Of a DNA stretch of 32,269 bases, positions 15,001 to 24,509 are shown in pieces. Made by a program: the position numbers and the translations under genes. The stretch comes from Dehalococcoidales bacterium. Its GTDB lineage: Bacteria; Chloroflexota; Dehalococcoidia; Dehalococcoidales; Fen-1064. The stretch spans positions 1 through 32,269 of the forward strand of contig DATKWT010000105.1 of the NCBI GenBank assembly GCA_035529395.1, in the 5' to 3' direction. Each line of letters opens with the position of its first letter. Position 1 is the first letter of the stretch. The notes below the pieces were generated by a model. That model did no database searches. It saw only the letters and a list, made by a program, of their open reading frames with translations, and was not told where the DNA came from.

Positions 15001-16185
15001 TCAGTGAATCAACATACTCATGATATTATAGCCAGGGTTAATAGACAACCCGGTGCTGCCGGCCTCGGCCTCGGTGAACGCTGTCGCCCCGTTGCCGTCG
15101 AACCCTTTTCCCCAGAGTATAAACGGCACAGGCTCGGCAGTGTGTGTCCGGAGCGTCACCGGAGTGGGGTGGTCAGGTAGAATTAACATGCGCAACGGCC
15201 CCCCGTTCCAGGCCAGGAGCCGGCTGACGACCTCCCGGTCTATCCGCTGGATGGCTTCAACCTTATCCTTTACCGAGCCGACATGGGCGGCCTCATCCGG
15301 GGCTTCAATATGAACGACGACAAGGTCATGGTCATCAAGTGCCCCCAGTGCACCTTCCGCCTGGGCGGTACAGTCGTTATCCAGGCTGTCGGTAACGCCC
15401 GGTATGCTCAGCACATCAATCTGCGCCATTCGTGCCAGGCCGTTAAGCAGGTCGACCGCTGAGGTCATGGCCGCACTGAGACCGTGATGCAGTCTGAAGG
15501 CTGGCATCGCCAGTGCAGTACCGCTTCCCCAGAACAGCCAGATGGTCGTGGCCGGTATTTCACCACGGGCCGCGCGGGCCGCATTCACCGGGTGCTCCCG
15601 GAGTACTTCCTGTGAGGCCGTCATCAGTTCCCTGAGGTAGCGGCTACCACGGCCACGGGGCAGGTGAACGTCTATCGGCTGGTCAGGGATGTCATGCGGC
15701 GGAGTGCAGACAGCTCTGAGGGTGTCTCTCCTGCCCTTCAGCTTGCAGATGTGGCGGTAGCTGACCCCGGGGTAGAAGTGTACATCTTCGCTGCCCAGGC
15801 TCCGGTTGAGGGCATCCACGAGTTGCTCCGCTTCCCCGGTGCTTATGTGACCGGAACCATAGCTCCACATGCGGCCATCACGGACCGCCACCAGATTGCA
15901 CCGGAAGACAACCTCACCCCTGCCAACCGGGATGCCCATGCTCCTGGCCTCGATTACCGCACGGCCTCGGTAGTATTGCCCGGGGTCATAGCCAAGTACG
16001 GACATGCAGGCGCAGGCACTGGAAGGCTCCATTCCCTCCGGCACGGTACGCACCAGCCCCACCACGCCGTCTCCGGCCATGGAGTCCAGGTTCGGGGTAT
16101 CCGCCAGCTCCAGAGAGGTACGACCGCCGTGCTCCGGCAACGGCAGGCCGGCGGCACCATCCATTATTAAAACACAGTATTTCAT
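15001..16185 (-). CDS. apgM: Cofactor-independent phosphoglycerate mutase, archaeal type
   Basis: A 394-residue alkaline-phosphatase-superfamily mutase interconverting 3- and 2-phosphoglycerate in glycolysis and gluconeogenesis. Visible features are the N-terminal metal-site MDGAAGLPLPEHGGRT (Asp9), the nucleophile region PSSACACMSVLGYDP (about 54-68) and RGRAVIEARSMGI. The C-terminal metal ligands lie in HIEAPDEAAHVG and LILPDHPTP. This is the ApgM group rather than GpmI, by length and the A-type nucleophile loop. The start at 16185 is chosen over 16200 because AAGGTAG lies just upstream and the family begins with MKYCVLI-like residues. It is divergent from tRNA-Pro. Confidence 0.93.
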   Translation of the reverse strand: MKYCVLIMDGAAGLPLPEHGGRTSLELADTPNLDSMAGDGVVGLVRTVPEGMEPSSACACMSVLGYDPGQYYRGRAVIEARSMGIPVGRGEVVFRCNLVAVRDGRMWSYGSGHISTGEAEQLVDALNRSLGSEDVHFYPGVSYRHICKLKGRRDTLRAVCTPPHDIPDQPIDVHLPRGRGSRYLRELMTASQEVLREHPVNAARAARGEIPATTIWLFWGSGTALAMPAFRLHHGLSAAMTSAVDLLNGLARMAQIDVLSIPGVTDSLDNDCTAQAEGALGALDDHDLVVVHIEAPDEAAHVGSVKDKVEAIQRIDREVVSRLLAWNGGPLRMLILPDHPTPVTLRTHTAEPVPFILWGKGFDGNGATAFTEAEAGSTGLSINPGYNIMSMLIH

Positions 16186-16194
16186 GAAGCTACC

Positions 16195-16223
16195 TTGCAT
16201 ATAACGTCGATTCAGCCTATAAT
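16195..16223 (+). promoter_or_regulatory. Promoter of tRNA-Pro
   Basis: TTGCAT (16195-16200) and a perfect TATAAT (16218-16223) are separated by 17 bases. Transcription would begin near 16230, one base before the tRNA. The promoter overlaps the region upstream of the divergent apgM. Confidence 0.75.
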
Positions 16224-16230
16224 ATCGTGT

Positions 16231-16308
16231 CGGGGCGTAGCTCAGCCAGGTTAGAGCGCAGTGTTCGGGTCGCTGAGGCCGGAGGTTCGAATCCTCTCGC
16301 CCCGACCA
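16231..16308 (+). tRNA. tRNA-Pro (anticodon CGG)
   Basis: The acceptor pairs CGGGGCG (16231-16237) with CGCCCCG (16298-16304), followed by discriminator A and encoded CCA. The anticodon stem CAGTG/CGCTG (one G-U pair) holds loop TTCGGGT with anticodon CGG at 16266-16268. The T arm is GGAGG-TTCGAAT-CCTCT. Confidence 0.95.
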
Positions 16309-16498
16309 TCAATTCCTGTAACAATAATAGCACATCTGTGCCATCTCGTGCATGTATTTAAGGCTGCGGCCCTCCTTGCCCTTGCCGGAATAGCCCGGCT
16401 CTCCCTAAGGTGCGAATGACTCTTGCCCAGCCCTACTGGAGTATCGGTCAGACTACCCGGGACCTTTCACTGGTGGAGGCCCTATCCCCTGTGCAACT

Positions 16499-16549
16499 GG
16501 GACATAGGTAACACTTTAGTACAGGCACATAGGTTAAACTTTTAGTATG
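16499..16549. repeat. Two tandem imperfect 25-bp direct repeats, possible IS end remnant
   Basis: GGGACATAGGTAACACTTT (from 16499) and GGCACATAGGTTAAACTTTT (from 16524) are spaced 25 bases apart. Iterated motifs of this kind occur at the ends of some insertion sequences. No transposase is nearby. The rest of 16309-16568 holds no gene I can support. Confidence 0.5.
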
Positions 16550-16568
16550 CTGATAAGGTTCTCCAGGA

Positions 16569-17357
16569 TTACTCCTGCTCCCCCACCACCTTCTTGGCCT
16601 CTTCCCAGAGGGTGTTCTGCTCGTCAAAGGACAGATCCCCGAAGCTGATCCCTCGCTGGCGGCAGACCTCTTCCATGCGGGCAAAGCGGCGGTAGAACTT
16701 CCGGTTGGCCTCCCGCAGGGCTGTTTCCAGGTCCATATCCTGGCGGCGGGCAATGTTCGCCAGGGTGAACAGCAGGTCGCCAAACTCCTGTGTGCGGCGT
16801 TCCAGACCTTCAGCCTCCCGGAACTCCCGTATCTCTTCGGCCAGTTTATCGATAACGCCTTCGTCATCCTCCCAGTCGAACCCCACCTGCGCCACCCGGT
16901 GCTGGACCTCCTGGCTGTAGCTCAGCGCGGGCATCTCTCCCGAGACGCTGTCCAGAATCGAGTAAGCCGTTCCCTTCTCCGCCTTTTTCAGACTCTCCCA
17001 GTTACGCGCCACTTCCTCGGCATCCCTGGCATCTCCATCACCAAAAACGTGGGGATGCCGGTACACCAACTTCTTACTGATGCCCTCTATTACGTCCCCG
17101 ATATCAAACTCACCGGCCTCGGCCGCAATCTGCGCCTGGAGGACAATGTGGAGTAGCAGGTCACCAAGCTCCTCACGCAGAGCCGCCACATCCCCGGAAT
17201 CCAGAGCAGCCAGCACCTCATAGCATTCCTGCAGGAACGTCGCCCGCAGCGAGCGGTGCGTCTGCTGCCTGTCCCAGGGACAACCGTCCGGACCGCGCAG
17301 CATGGCGATAATATCCACCAGGGCACTGAACTCGTTCATATTCTCCGGTAGCGACAA
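16569..17357 (-). CDS. mazG: Nucleoside triphosphate pyrophosphohydrolase MazG
   Basis: A 262-residue two-domain MazG. The N-terminal domain has GCPWDRQQTHRSLR and the Mg-binding helices LQECYEV (about 42-48) and LREELGDLLLH (about 60-70). The C-terminal domain has KLAEEIREFREAE and RTQEFGDLLFTLANIARR. MazG hydrolyses NTPs to NMP and pyrophosphate, and helps clear non-canonical nucleotides and modulate alarmone pools. The first domain has Gln-Glu instead of the usual Glu-Glu at the start of its EExxE motif, so the C-terminal site may be the main catalytic one, as known for E. coli MazG. It lies 24 bases downstream of fmt on the same strand. Confidence 0.93.
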   Translation of the reverse strand: MSLPENMNEFSALVDIIAMLRGPDGCPWDRQQTHRSLRATFLQECYEVLAALDSGDVAALREELGDLLLHIVLQAQIAAEAGEFDIGDVIEGISKKLVYRHPHVFGDGDARDAEEVARNWESLKKAEKGTAYSILDSVSGEMPALSYSQEVQHRVAQVGFDWEDDEGVIDKLAEEIREFREAEGLERRTQEFGDLLFTLANIARRQDMDLETALREANRKFYRRFARMEEVCRQRGISFGDLSFDEQNTLWEEAKKVVGEQE

Positions 17358-17381
17358 TGTACCCTCCTCACTGGCCCCGTG

Positions 17382-18344
17382 TCAGGCAGATGGCAGCACG
17401 GCGCCGATAAAGTCCCTCTGCCCACGCATGAACTCGGCAGCGGACATGACACGTTTCCCCTCCATTTGCACGCGGACCACACCGAGGATACCATCCCCGG
17501 TGATAACACCAAAGGCGGTCGCCCTGCCCTTGAGAGCCACAACCCGCCCTGCTTCCCGGGAGTCTTCTTCCCGAGGAGAGACGGCGTCCATCGCCGGATG
17601 TACCGCCTCAAGCACCTTGAGCTGTCGCCCCTGCCAGGTGGTATAGCACACCGGCCACGGCTGAAAGGCGCGTACCCGCCGCGCAATATCTATCGCCGGT
17701 AGTTTCCAGTCGATTCCCCCGGCATCTTTGCTGATGAGGCTGGTATAGGTCGCCTGGTCTTCATCCTGCGGCTGCGGGACAATCTCGCCCCGGGCAAGCC
17801 GCGGCAGGACGTCGAGCAGCGTTTGAGCGCCAATCAGGGACAGCCTGGACATCAGTGAGCCGGTGGTATCCGCGGGTGCGATGGGAATCTGCGCCCGACT
17901 CAGTACGGGACCGGTGTCCATGCCCGGGTCCATCAGCATAATACTCACACCGGTAAACGTGTCCCCATTCAGGATAGCCCCCGGCACCGGTGCCGTCCCA
18001 CGGTACCTGGGAAGCAGCGATGGGTGGATATTGACACAACCGAGAGGCGGTATATTGAGAACAGGCCGGGGCAGTATCTGACCGAAGGCAGCGACCACGA
18101 TAACATCGGGCTGCAAACCGGCCATCTCCTCCGCCACCGGACCGCGCTTCATACTGGCCGGCTGCATCACCGGCAGTCCCCGCGCCAGGGCGGCCTTCTT
18201 CAGCGGCGGTGCGACCAGGGAACGCCCTCTCCCCGCGGCCCTATCCGGCTGTGTGTAAACCGCAACCACCTGATAGCCATTATCTACCAGTTGCTCCAGC
18301 GGAGTAACGGCGAACCCGGGAGTACCCATAAAGACAATCCTCAC
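17382..18344 (-). CDS. fmt: Methionyl-tRNA formyltransferase
   Basis: A 320-residue enzyme that formylates initiator Met-tRNA using 10-formyl-THF. It starts VRIVFMGTPGFAVTPL. It carries the formyltransferase active-site signature GCVNIHPSLLPRYRG (catalytic Asn and His) and MDPGMDTGPVL with the catalytic Asp. A C-terminal OB-like domain follows (RVRAFQPWPVCYT). The start is a GTG at 18344, with GGAGG six bases upstream; an in-frame ATG at 18374 lacks such a site. It heads a fmt-mazG pair transcribed leftward away from the origin. No def gene is adjacent. Confidence 0.94.
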   Translation of the reverse strand: MRIVFMGTPGFAVTPLEQLVDNGYQVVAVYTQPDRAAGRGRSLVAPPLKKAALARGLPVMQPASMKRGPVAEEMAGLQPDVIVVAAFGQILPRPVLNIPPLGCVNIHPSLLPRYRGTAPVPGAILNGDTFTGVSIMLMDPGMDTGPVLSRAQIPIAPADTTGSLMSRLSLIGAQTLLDVLPRLARGEIVPQPQDEDQATYTSLISKDAGGIDWKLPAIDIARRVRAFQPWPVCYTTWQGRQLKVLEAVHPAMDAVSPREEDSREAGRVVALKGRATAFGVITGDGILGVVRVQMEGKRVMSAAEFMRGQRDFIGAVLPSA

Positions 18345-18516
18345 TGTGGACCTCCAACCACCCGATTTTAGCACCTTAAGGACTTGCCAACAACTGGCCC
18401 ACTGGCATTTGCCGTACTGAGAATCCCCCGGTAAAACGCAAGCCAGGAGCTACTCATAAGTCACAGAGGACGTCTTAATAATGGACGCCCGGCTTGGTGC
18501 CTCCTGCCAGAGGGAG

Positions 18517-18525
18517 TTATCCACA
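18517..18525 (+). promoter_or_regulatory. DnaA box, perfect consensus
   Basis: TTATCCACA, the 9-mer recognised by DnaA. It lies in the fmt-dnaA intergenic region. Confidence 0.75.
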
Positions 18526-18574
18526 CGTGAACAGGGGGCACTTATGAGCATGAACTGGCACATCGGGACAATGG

Positions 18575-18583
18575 TGGGGATAA
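18575..18583 (-). promoter_or_regulatory. DnaA box-like 9-mer
   Basis: The minus strand reads TTATCCCCA, one mismatch from TTATCCACA. Confidence 0.5.
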
Positions 18584-18723
18584 AATAGACTGCTGGCAAT
18601 TCGTATCTATGGACGAGATATTGCGACTAAAAGAGAGGACGGCAGACCTTCCAAGGGAGGAGGACGGTGAAAACAGATTTCCAGAACCACCGGCAACGGC
18701 TGTCAGAACCTTTGCCATCCGTG

Positions 18724-18732
18724 TTATCAACA
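18724..18732 (+). promoter_or_regulatory. DnaA box-like 9-mer
   Basis: TTATCAACA, one mismatch from TTATCCACA. It is 116 bases before the dnaA start. Confidence 0.5.
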
Positions 18733-18847
18733 ACTATTCTGGAGTAGTTGTTTTGCTTCTCCATCCAGAACCTCAAGACTAAATCACTTCTATCATATCT
18801 GTGGCGTCTATGCGTGTATATTGGAGACTGTTGAGATTGTATGACCA

Positions 18848-20239
18848 ATGGATTGCGGCTCGATGACAACTAGGTCGGCGCAGCAGATATGGGAGACCGC
18901 TCTCGGTGAGCTGGAAATCGATGTCAACGGGCCCAACTTCCGGACCTGGTTGGAAGGAACGGTTGGCCTGAGCTTCCAGGATAGTGAGTTCGCAGTCGGG
19001 GTACCGAACACTTTCGTTGCCGAGTTTCTCGAGAGGAACCTGCGCTCCCTGGTGGAGAAGGTGCTCACCGGACTGACCAGGAGCGAGATCAAGGTTCATT
19101 TCCAGGTAGCTGCCGGTTTTACCGACAAAACCGGTTATGCCGGCGAGGCCGGTAGAGCCGGTAAAGCTGGAGAAGCCGGTGTCCCAGGCCAGAGCAGGCC
19201 TCTTCCTCTATTCAATCCGAAGTACACTTTTGAAACCTTTGTTGTCGGTAGTTCCAACCAGCTTGCCTACTCCGCCGCGCAGAAGGTAGTTGAGAACCCC
19301 GGGAAAGCCTACAATCCCCTGTTTATCCACGGACCGGCCGGGATGGGCAAGACCCACCTCCTGCACGCTATCGGACATGCTGCCACGGCCGAGGGGCTTG
19401 ACGCTCTTTACGTCAGCGCGGAACAGTTCACCAACGAACTCGTCAGCGCCATACGCGGCGGTGAAACCGAGGAATTCCGCAGGAAGTACCGCAGCGTTGA
19501 CGTACTCATGGTAGATGATGTCCAGTTCTTCGGCGGCAAGGAACGCACCAGAGAGAACTTCTTCCATACTTTCAACGCACTACATGCTGCCAACCGTCAG
19601 GTTGCCGTCACCTGCGACTGCCCGCCGCGGTCGATACCACAAATCCAGGAACAAATGCGCTCCCGCTTCGAATGGGGTCTGGTTACCGACCTCCAGCCGC
19701 CCGACTTCGATACACGCCTGTCCATCCTGCAGGCGAAAGCGAAGCGGGATGGTGTGGAGATTATGCCGGACGTTCTCGAACTCATCGCACTCCAGGTCAA
19801 GGAGAACATCAGACGACTCGAGGGTTCCCTGAACCGTATCGTTGCCTACGCCAGGCTTATGAAAACCCTGATTACCCCTGAGATGGCCACCCGAGCTCTG
19901 GACGACATCGCCAGCAAGGAGCCTCCACCGGCGCGACTCACTCCACCGCAGATTGTCGAGGCCGTGGCCTCAAGCTTCCAGATGCCCCTTGCTGAAATCA
20001 GGGGACGGAAAAGGGACGAGGCTACCGTCCTGGCTCGACAGGTAACCATGTACATTATCAGGCAGGAAACCGAATGCTCCCTGGCGGATATCGGCAGGGA
20101 GTTGGGTGGCCGGAGTCCGTCGACTATCAGCTACGCCTATGAAAAGATTGCCAACAATATCGGTAATGACCCCCACCTGAGACGGCAGGTATTCAATATC
20201 CAGCAGAAGCTTCACTCGCCCTCACGTACGGCAAATTAA
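18848..20239 (+). CDS. dnaA: Chromosomal replication initiator DnaA
   Basis: A 463-residue initiator (458 if translation begins at the in-frame ATG 18863, which fits the family N-terminus MTTRSAQQIW better; neither start has a ribosome-binding site). Domain I (about 6-90) is followed by a short, collagen-like linker rich in Gly, Ala, Glu and Lys (about 98-114). The AAA+ domain has Walker A GPAGMGKT (162-169) and DVLMVDDVQFF. The domain IV helix-turn-helix recognises DnaA boxes, but the signature here reads GRSPSTIS (about 421-428) instead of the usual GRDHTTV. The position beside a probable origin and obg/nadD supports the assignment. Confidence 0.97.
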   Translation: MDCGSMTTRSAQQIWETALGELEIDVNGPNFRTWLEGTVGLSFQDSEFAVGVPNTFVAEFLERNLRSLVEKVLTGLTRSEIKVHFQVAAGFTDKTGYAGEAGRAGKAGEAGVPGQSRPLPLFNPKYTFETFVVGSSNQLAYSAAQKVVENPGKAYNPLFIHGPAGMGKTHLLHAIGHAATAEGLDALYVSAEQFTNELVSAIRGGETEEFRRKYRSVDVLMVDDVQFFGGKERTRENFFHTFNALHAANRQVAVTCDCPPRSIPQIQEQMRSRFEWGLVTDLQPPDFDTRLSILQAKAKRDGVEIMPDVLELIALQVKENIRRLEGSLNRIVAYARLMKTLITPEMATRALDDIASKEPPPARLTPPQIVEAVASSFQMPLAEIRGRKRDEATVLARQVTMYIIRQETECSLADIGRELGGRSPSTISYAYEKIANNIGNDPHLRRQVFNIQQKLHSPSRTAN

Positions 20240-20380
20240 CAGACCCCCCGCAGGATTTGGATGGTCGGACACAGTTTTTCAATAACTTGCTCCCCCTTTC
20301 GATAACGCCGTCGGGGTCACACCCATATTCTTGTCGCAATCTTACCTTGCCAGCAAATTCAAAGTTACACAGATACGTGC

Positions 20381-20450
20381 TAGTATTAGTAATAAGAATA
20401 GTCCCACCATACAACAAATTTAGAATAGTAGTTTTTTATTTATTACTTGT
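20381..20450. other. AT-rich tract with TAG/TAA trinucleotide runs downstream of dnaA
   Basis: The stretch starts TAG-TAT-TAG-TAA-TAA-GAA-TAG (20381-20401), followed by a second TAGAATAGTAG and a T-rich segment. It resembles DnaA-trio elements (TA[G/A] repeats) and would melt easily. No DnaA box is adjacent, so a role in unwinding is speculative. It may instead hold the obgE promoter. Confidence 0.3.
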
Positions 20451-20476
20451 AACGGATGTTTGGTTAGTGCGGGAGT

Positions 20477-21733
20477 ATGTTCGATACTGCTGAGATTAAG
20501 GTCAGGGCCGGCATCGGGGGTAGCGGTGCGATAAGCTTTCGCAGGGAGAAGTATGTCCCCTACGGGGGGCCTGATGGTGGCGATGGTGGCGACGGGGGTA
20601 ACGTGGTCATTGTGGCTGACGCCAGTGTTACCAACCTGCTTACATTTCGCCGTAAGGCGTCCTATAAAGCGGGGCGTGGTGGAAACGGACAGGGGAGGAA
20701 GAAGCATGGGCCACGAGGAGAAGACCTGTTTCTAATGGTACCTCTGGGAACAATGATACTGGACAAGGACCGGCCGGGAGACGATGCCCTTCTGGCTGAC
20801 CTGGAGCAGCCCGGGCAGCGAGTGGTAGTCGCCAGGGGAGGCAAAGCAGGGCTGGGCAACACCCACTTTGCTTCGTCGACGAATCAAGCGCCCCAGATTG
20901 CCCAGAAGGGAGACCCCGGTGAGGAAAGGACCCTGCTCCTGGAACTGCGTCTGATTGCTGATGTTGGCATTATCGGGTATCCCAACGTGGGTAAATCAAC
21001 TCTCCTGGCTGCGGCATCGGCAGCCAAACCCAGAATCGCCGGCTATCCGTTCACGACGAAGGAGCCGGTGGTCGGAGTTGTTGAGGTGAGTCTGGAGGTC
21101 TTTGTGCTCGCTGAAATCCCCGGTCTGATAGAGGGTGCTCATGCAGGACGCGGCCTCGGTCATGATTTCCTGCGCCACGCAACGCGTACCCGAATGTTCA
21201 TTCACGTGGTCGACGGTAGCTCCGAGTCGCCGGTTGAGGATATGGTCCGGGTTAACACTGAGCTTGGTCTGTTCGACGCTGCTCTGGGACGGAAGCCCCA
21301 GCTGGTGGTGGTAAACAAGATTGACCTGCCCGAGGCTCAGGCAAGATTGCCGGAGATAAGGCGTGTATTTGGCGATGCCGGTATCGTACCGGTGCCGGTG
21401 TCGGCAGCGACCGGAGAGGGTGTTGCCGGGTTAATGGAACGGGCGATGCAGATGCTCAAGGATGTGGGCGACAGCGGCAGGGAGATTCCCGGGAAGGTAT
21501 TCCGCCCACGGCCCAGGGGAGATAGTGTTTCCGTGGATAAGGAAGGAGATACCTACATACTCAACGCACCGGTACTGGAGCGAATCATTACGAGGGGTGA
21601 CGTGACCAGCTCCGCGATGCGTGCCCAGCTCAACCGCCAGCTAACCCGTCTGGGACTGAACCGTGCGTTGAAGAAGGCCGGTGCCAGGCCGGGAGATAAG
21701 GTCCGCTGCGGAGAGCTGGAATGGGAATGGTGA
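20477..21733 (+). CDS. obgE: Obg-family GTPase
   Basis: A 418-residue ribosome-assembly and stress GTPase. The glycine-rich Obg fold is residues 1-158 (GGSGAISFRREKYVP, GGPDGGDGGDGGN). The G domain contains G1 GYPNVGKS (167-174), the switch-region TTKEPVVGVV, G4 NKID and a G5-like SAA, with a C-terminal OCT domain (about 335-418). The G3 motif reads AEIPG (Glu213) where DIPG is usual. The region before it, 20240-20476, is AT-rich. nadD starts four bases after its stop codon, so they form an operon. Confidence 0.95.
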   Translation: MFDTAEIKVRAGIGGSGAISFRREKYVPYGGPDGGDGGDGGNVVIVADASVTNLLTFRRKASYKAGRGGNGQGRKKHGPRGEDLFLMVPLGTMILDKDRPGDDALLADLEQPGQRVVVARGGKAGLGNTHFASSTNQAPQIAQKGDPGEERTLLLELRLIADVGIIGYPNVGKSTLLAAASAAKPRIAGYPFTTKEPVVGVVEVSLEVFVLAEIPGLIEGAHAGRGLGHDFLRHATRTRMFIHVVDGSSESPVEDMVRVNTELGLFDAALGRKPQLVVVNKIDLPEAQARLPEIRRVFGDAGIVPVPVSAATGEGVAGLMERAMQMLKDVGDSGREIPGKVFRPRPRGDSVSVDKEGDTYILNAPVLERIITRGDVTSSAMRAQLNRQLTRLGLNRALKKAGARPGDKVRCGELEWEW

Positions 21734-21737
21734 CGGG

Positions 21738-22346
21738 ATGAAGCTGGGCTTGCTCGGTGGTACCTTCGACCCTATCCACAACGGGCACCTGGCTGTGGCC
21801 GAGGAGGTCAAAGACAGGCTGGACTTGAACGAGGTCCTGTTTGTGCCTGCCGGCCAGCCGTGGCTGAAGGCGGACACTCCGGTCTCTCCGGCCGAGCACC
21901 GCGTGGCCATGGTACGCCTGGCCACTGCCGGTATTGCCTACTACAGCACTTCCACTATGGAGGTAGAGCGTGAAGGGCCCTCTTATACTCTCGATACCCT
22001 GGCCGAGATATGGCACAGGCTTGGTACCGGAGATGACGTCTACTTTATCCTGGGGTGGGACGGCCTGTCCCAGCTTCCCCGGTGGCATGCTCCGGAGCGC
22101 ATCATCAGGCTGTGCCGCCTGGTGGCCGTGCCCAGGCCGGGCGCTACCAGACCTGACCTTGCCGCCCTGGAAGGCAGTATTCCGGGGCTGTCAGAAAGAG
22201 TGATAATGCTCGACAAGCCGCAGGTGGACATCAGCGCCTCCGACATCAGGGAGCGTGTCACCCGTGGCGTTTCTGTCACCGGTCTGGTCCCTCAGGTGGT
22301 GGAGGACTATATCAGGGAGCACGGGCTGTATCTGACGGGGCGGTAG
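21738..22346 (+). CDS. nadD: Nicotinate-nucleotide adenylyltransferase
   Basis: A 202-residue adenylyltransferase making nicotinate adenine dinucleotide from NaMN and ATP in NAD synthesis. It begins MKLGLLGGTFDPIHNGHL with the nucleotidyltransferase HxGH-type motif (His15, Gly17, His18), and ends with the ISASDIRERV motif that replaces ISSTxIR. The ATG at 21738 is chosen; a longer frame starts inside obgE. The gene is four bases after obgE and convergent with gyrB. Confidence 0.95.
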   Translation: MKLGLLGGTFDPIHNGHLAVAEEVKDRLDLNEVLFVPAGQPWLKADTPVSPAEHRVAMVRLATAGIAYYSTSTMEVEREGPSYTLDTLAEIWHRLGTGDDVYFILGWDGLSQLPRWHAPERIIRLCRLVAVPRPGATRPDLAALEGSIPGLSERVIMLDKPQVDISASDIRERVTRGVSVTGLVPQVVEDYIREHGLYLTGR

Positions 22347-22394
22347 GCTTAGCGGCGTGGGCAGTCGACGGGATACAGTCGGCAGTACGGATTT

Positions 22395-24449
<2,055 letters not shown>

Positions 24450-24465
24450 TCAATCATCATGCTGT

Positions 24466-24471
24466 ATTATA
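24466..24471 (-). promoter_or_regulatory. Extended -10 promoter candidate for gyrB
   Basis: The minus strand reads TGC-TATAAT, an extended -10. A good -35 is not evident. It lies about 130 bases upstream of the gyrB start. Confidence 0.45.
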
Positions 24472-24509
24472 GCACATTCTTGCTAGAAATGGAAGTGGTT
24501 GAGGGCAGT

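Larger units (their letters stand above)
18345..18847. other. Putative replication origin (oriC) upstream of dnaA
   Basis: A gene-free intergenic region between divergent fmt and dnaA. DnaA-box candidates are TTATCCACA (18517-18525, perfect), TTATCCCCA on the minus strand (18575-18583) and TTATCAACA (18724-18732), the latter two with one mismatch each. An AT-richer tract follows at 18778-18847. Leftward minus-strand genes and rightward dnaA diverge here, as at a bacterial origin. A 57-codon frame at 18609-18782 has no ribosome-binding site and is not called. The span of the functional origin is not defined by sequence alone. Confidence 0.65.

Noticed and set aside
16448-16867. 139-residue minus-strand frame
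   Set aside because: Out-of-frame overlap with mazG; mazG is complete without it, so it does not indicate a frameshift.
18609-18782. 57-codon frame in the origin region
   Set aside because: No ribosome-binding site, no family resemblance, and it contains a DnaA-box-like sequence.
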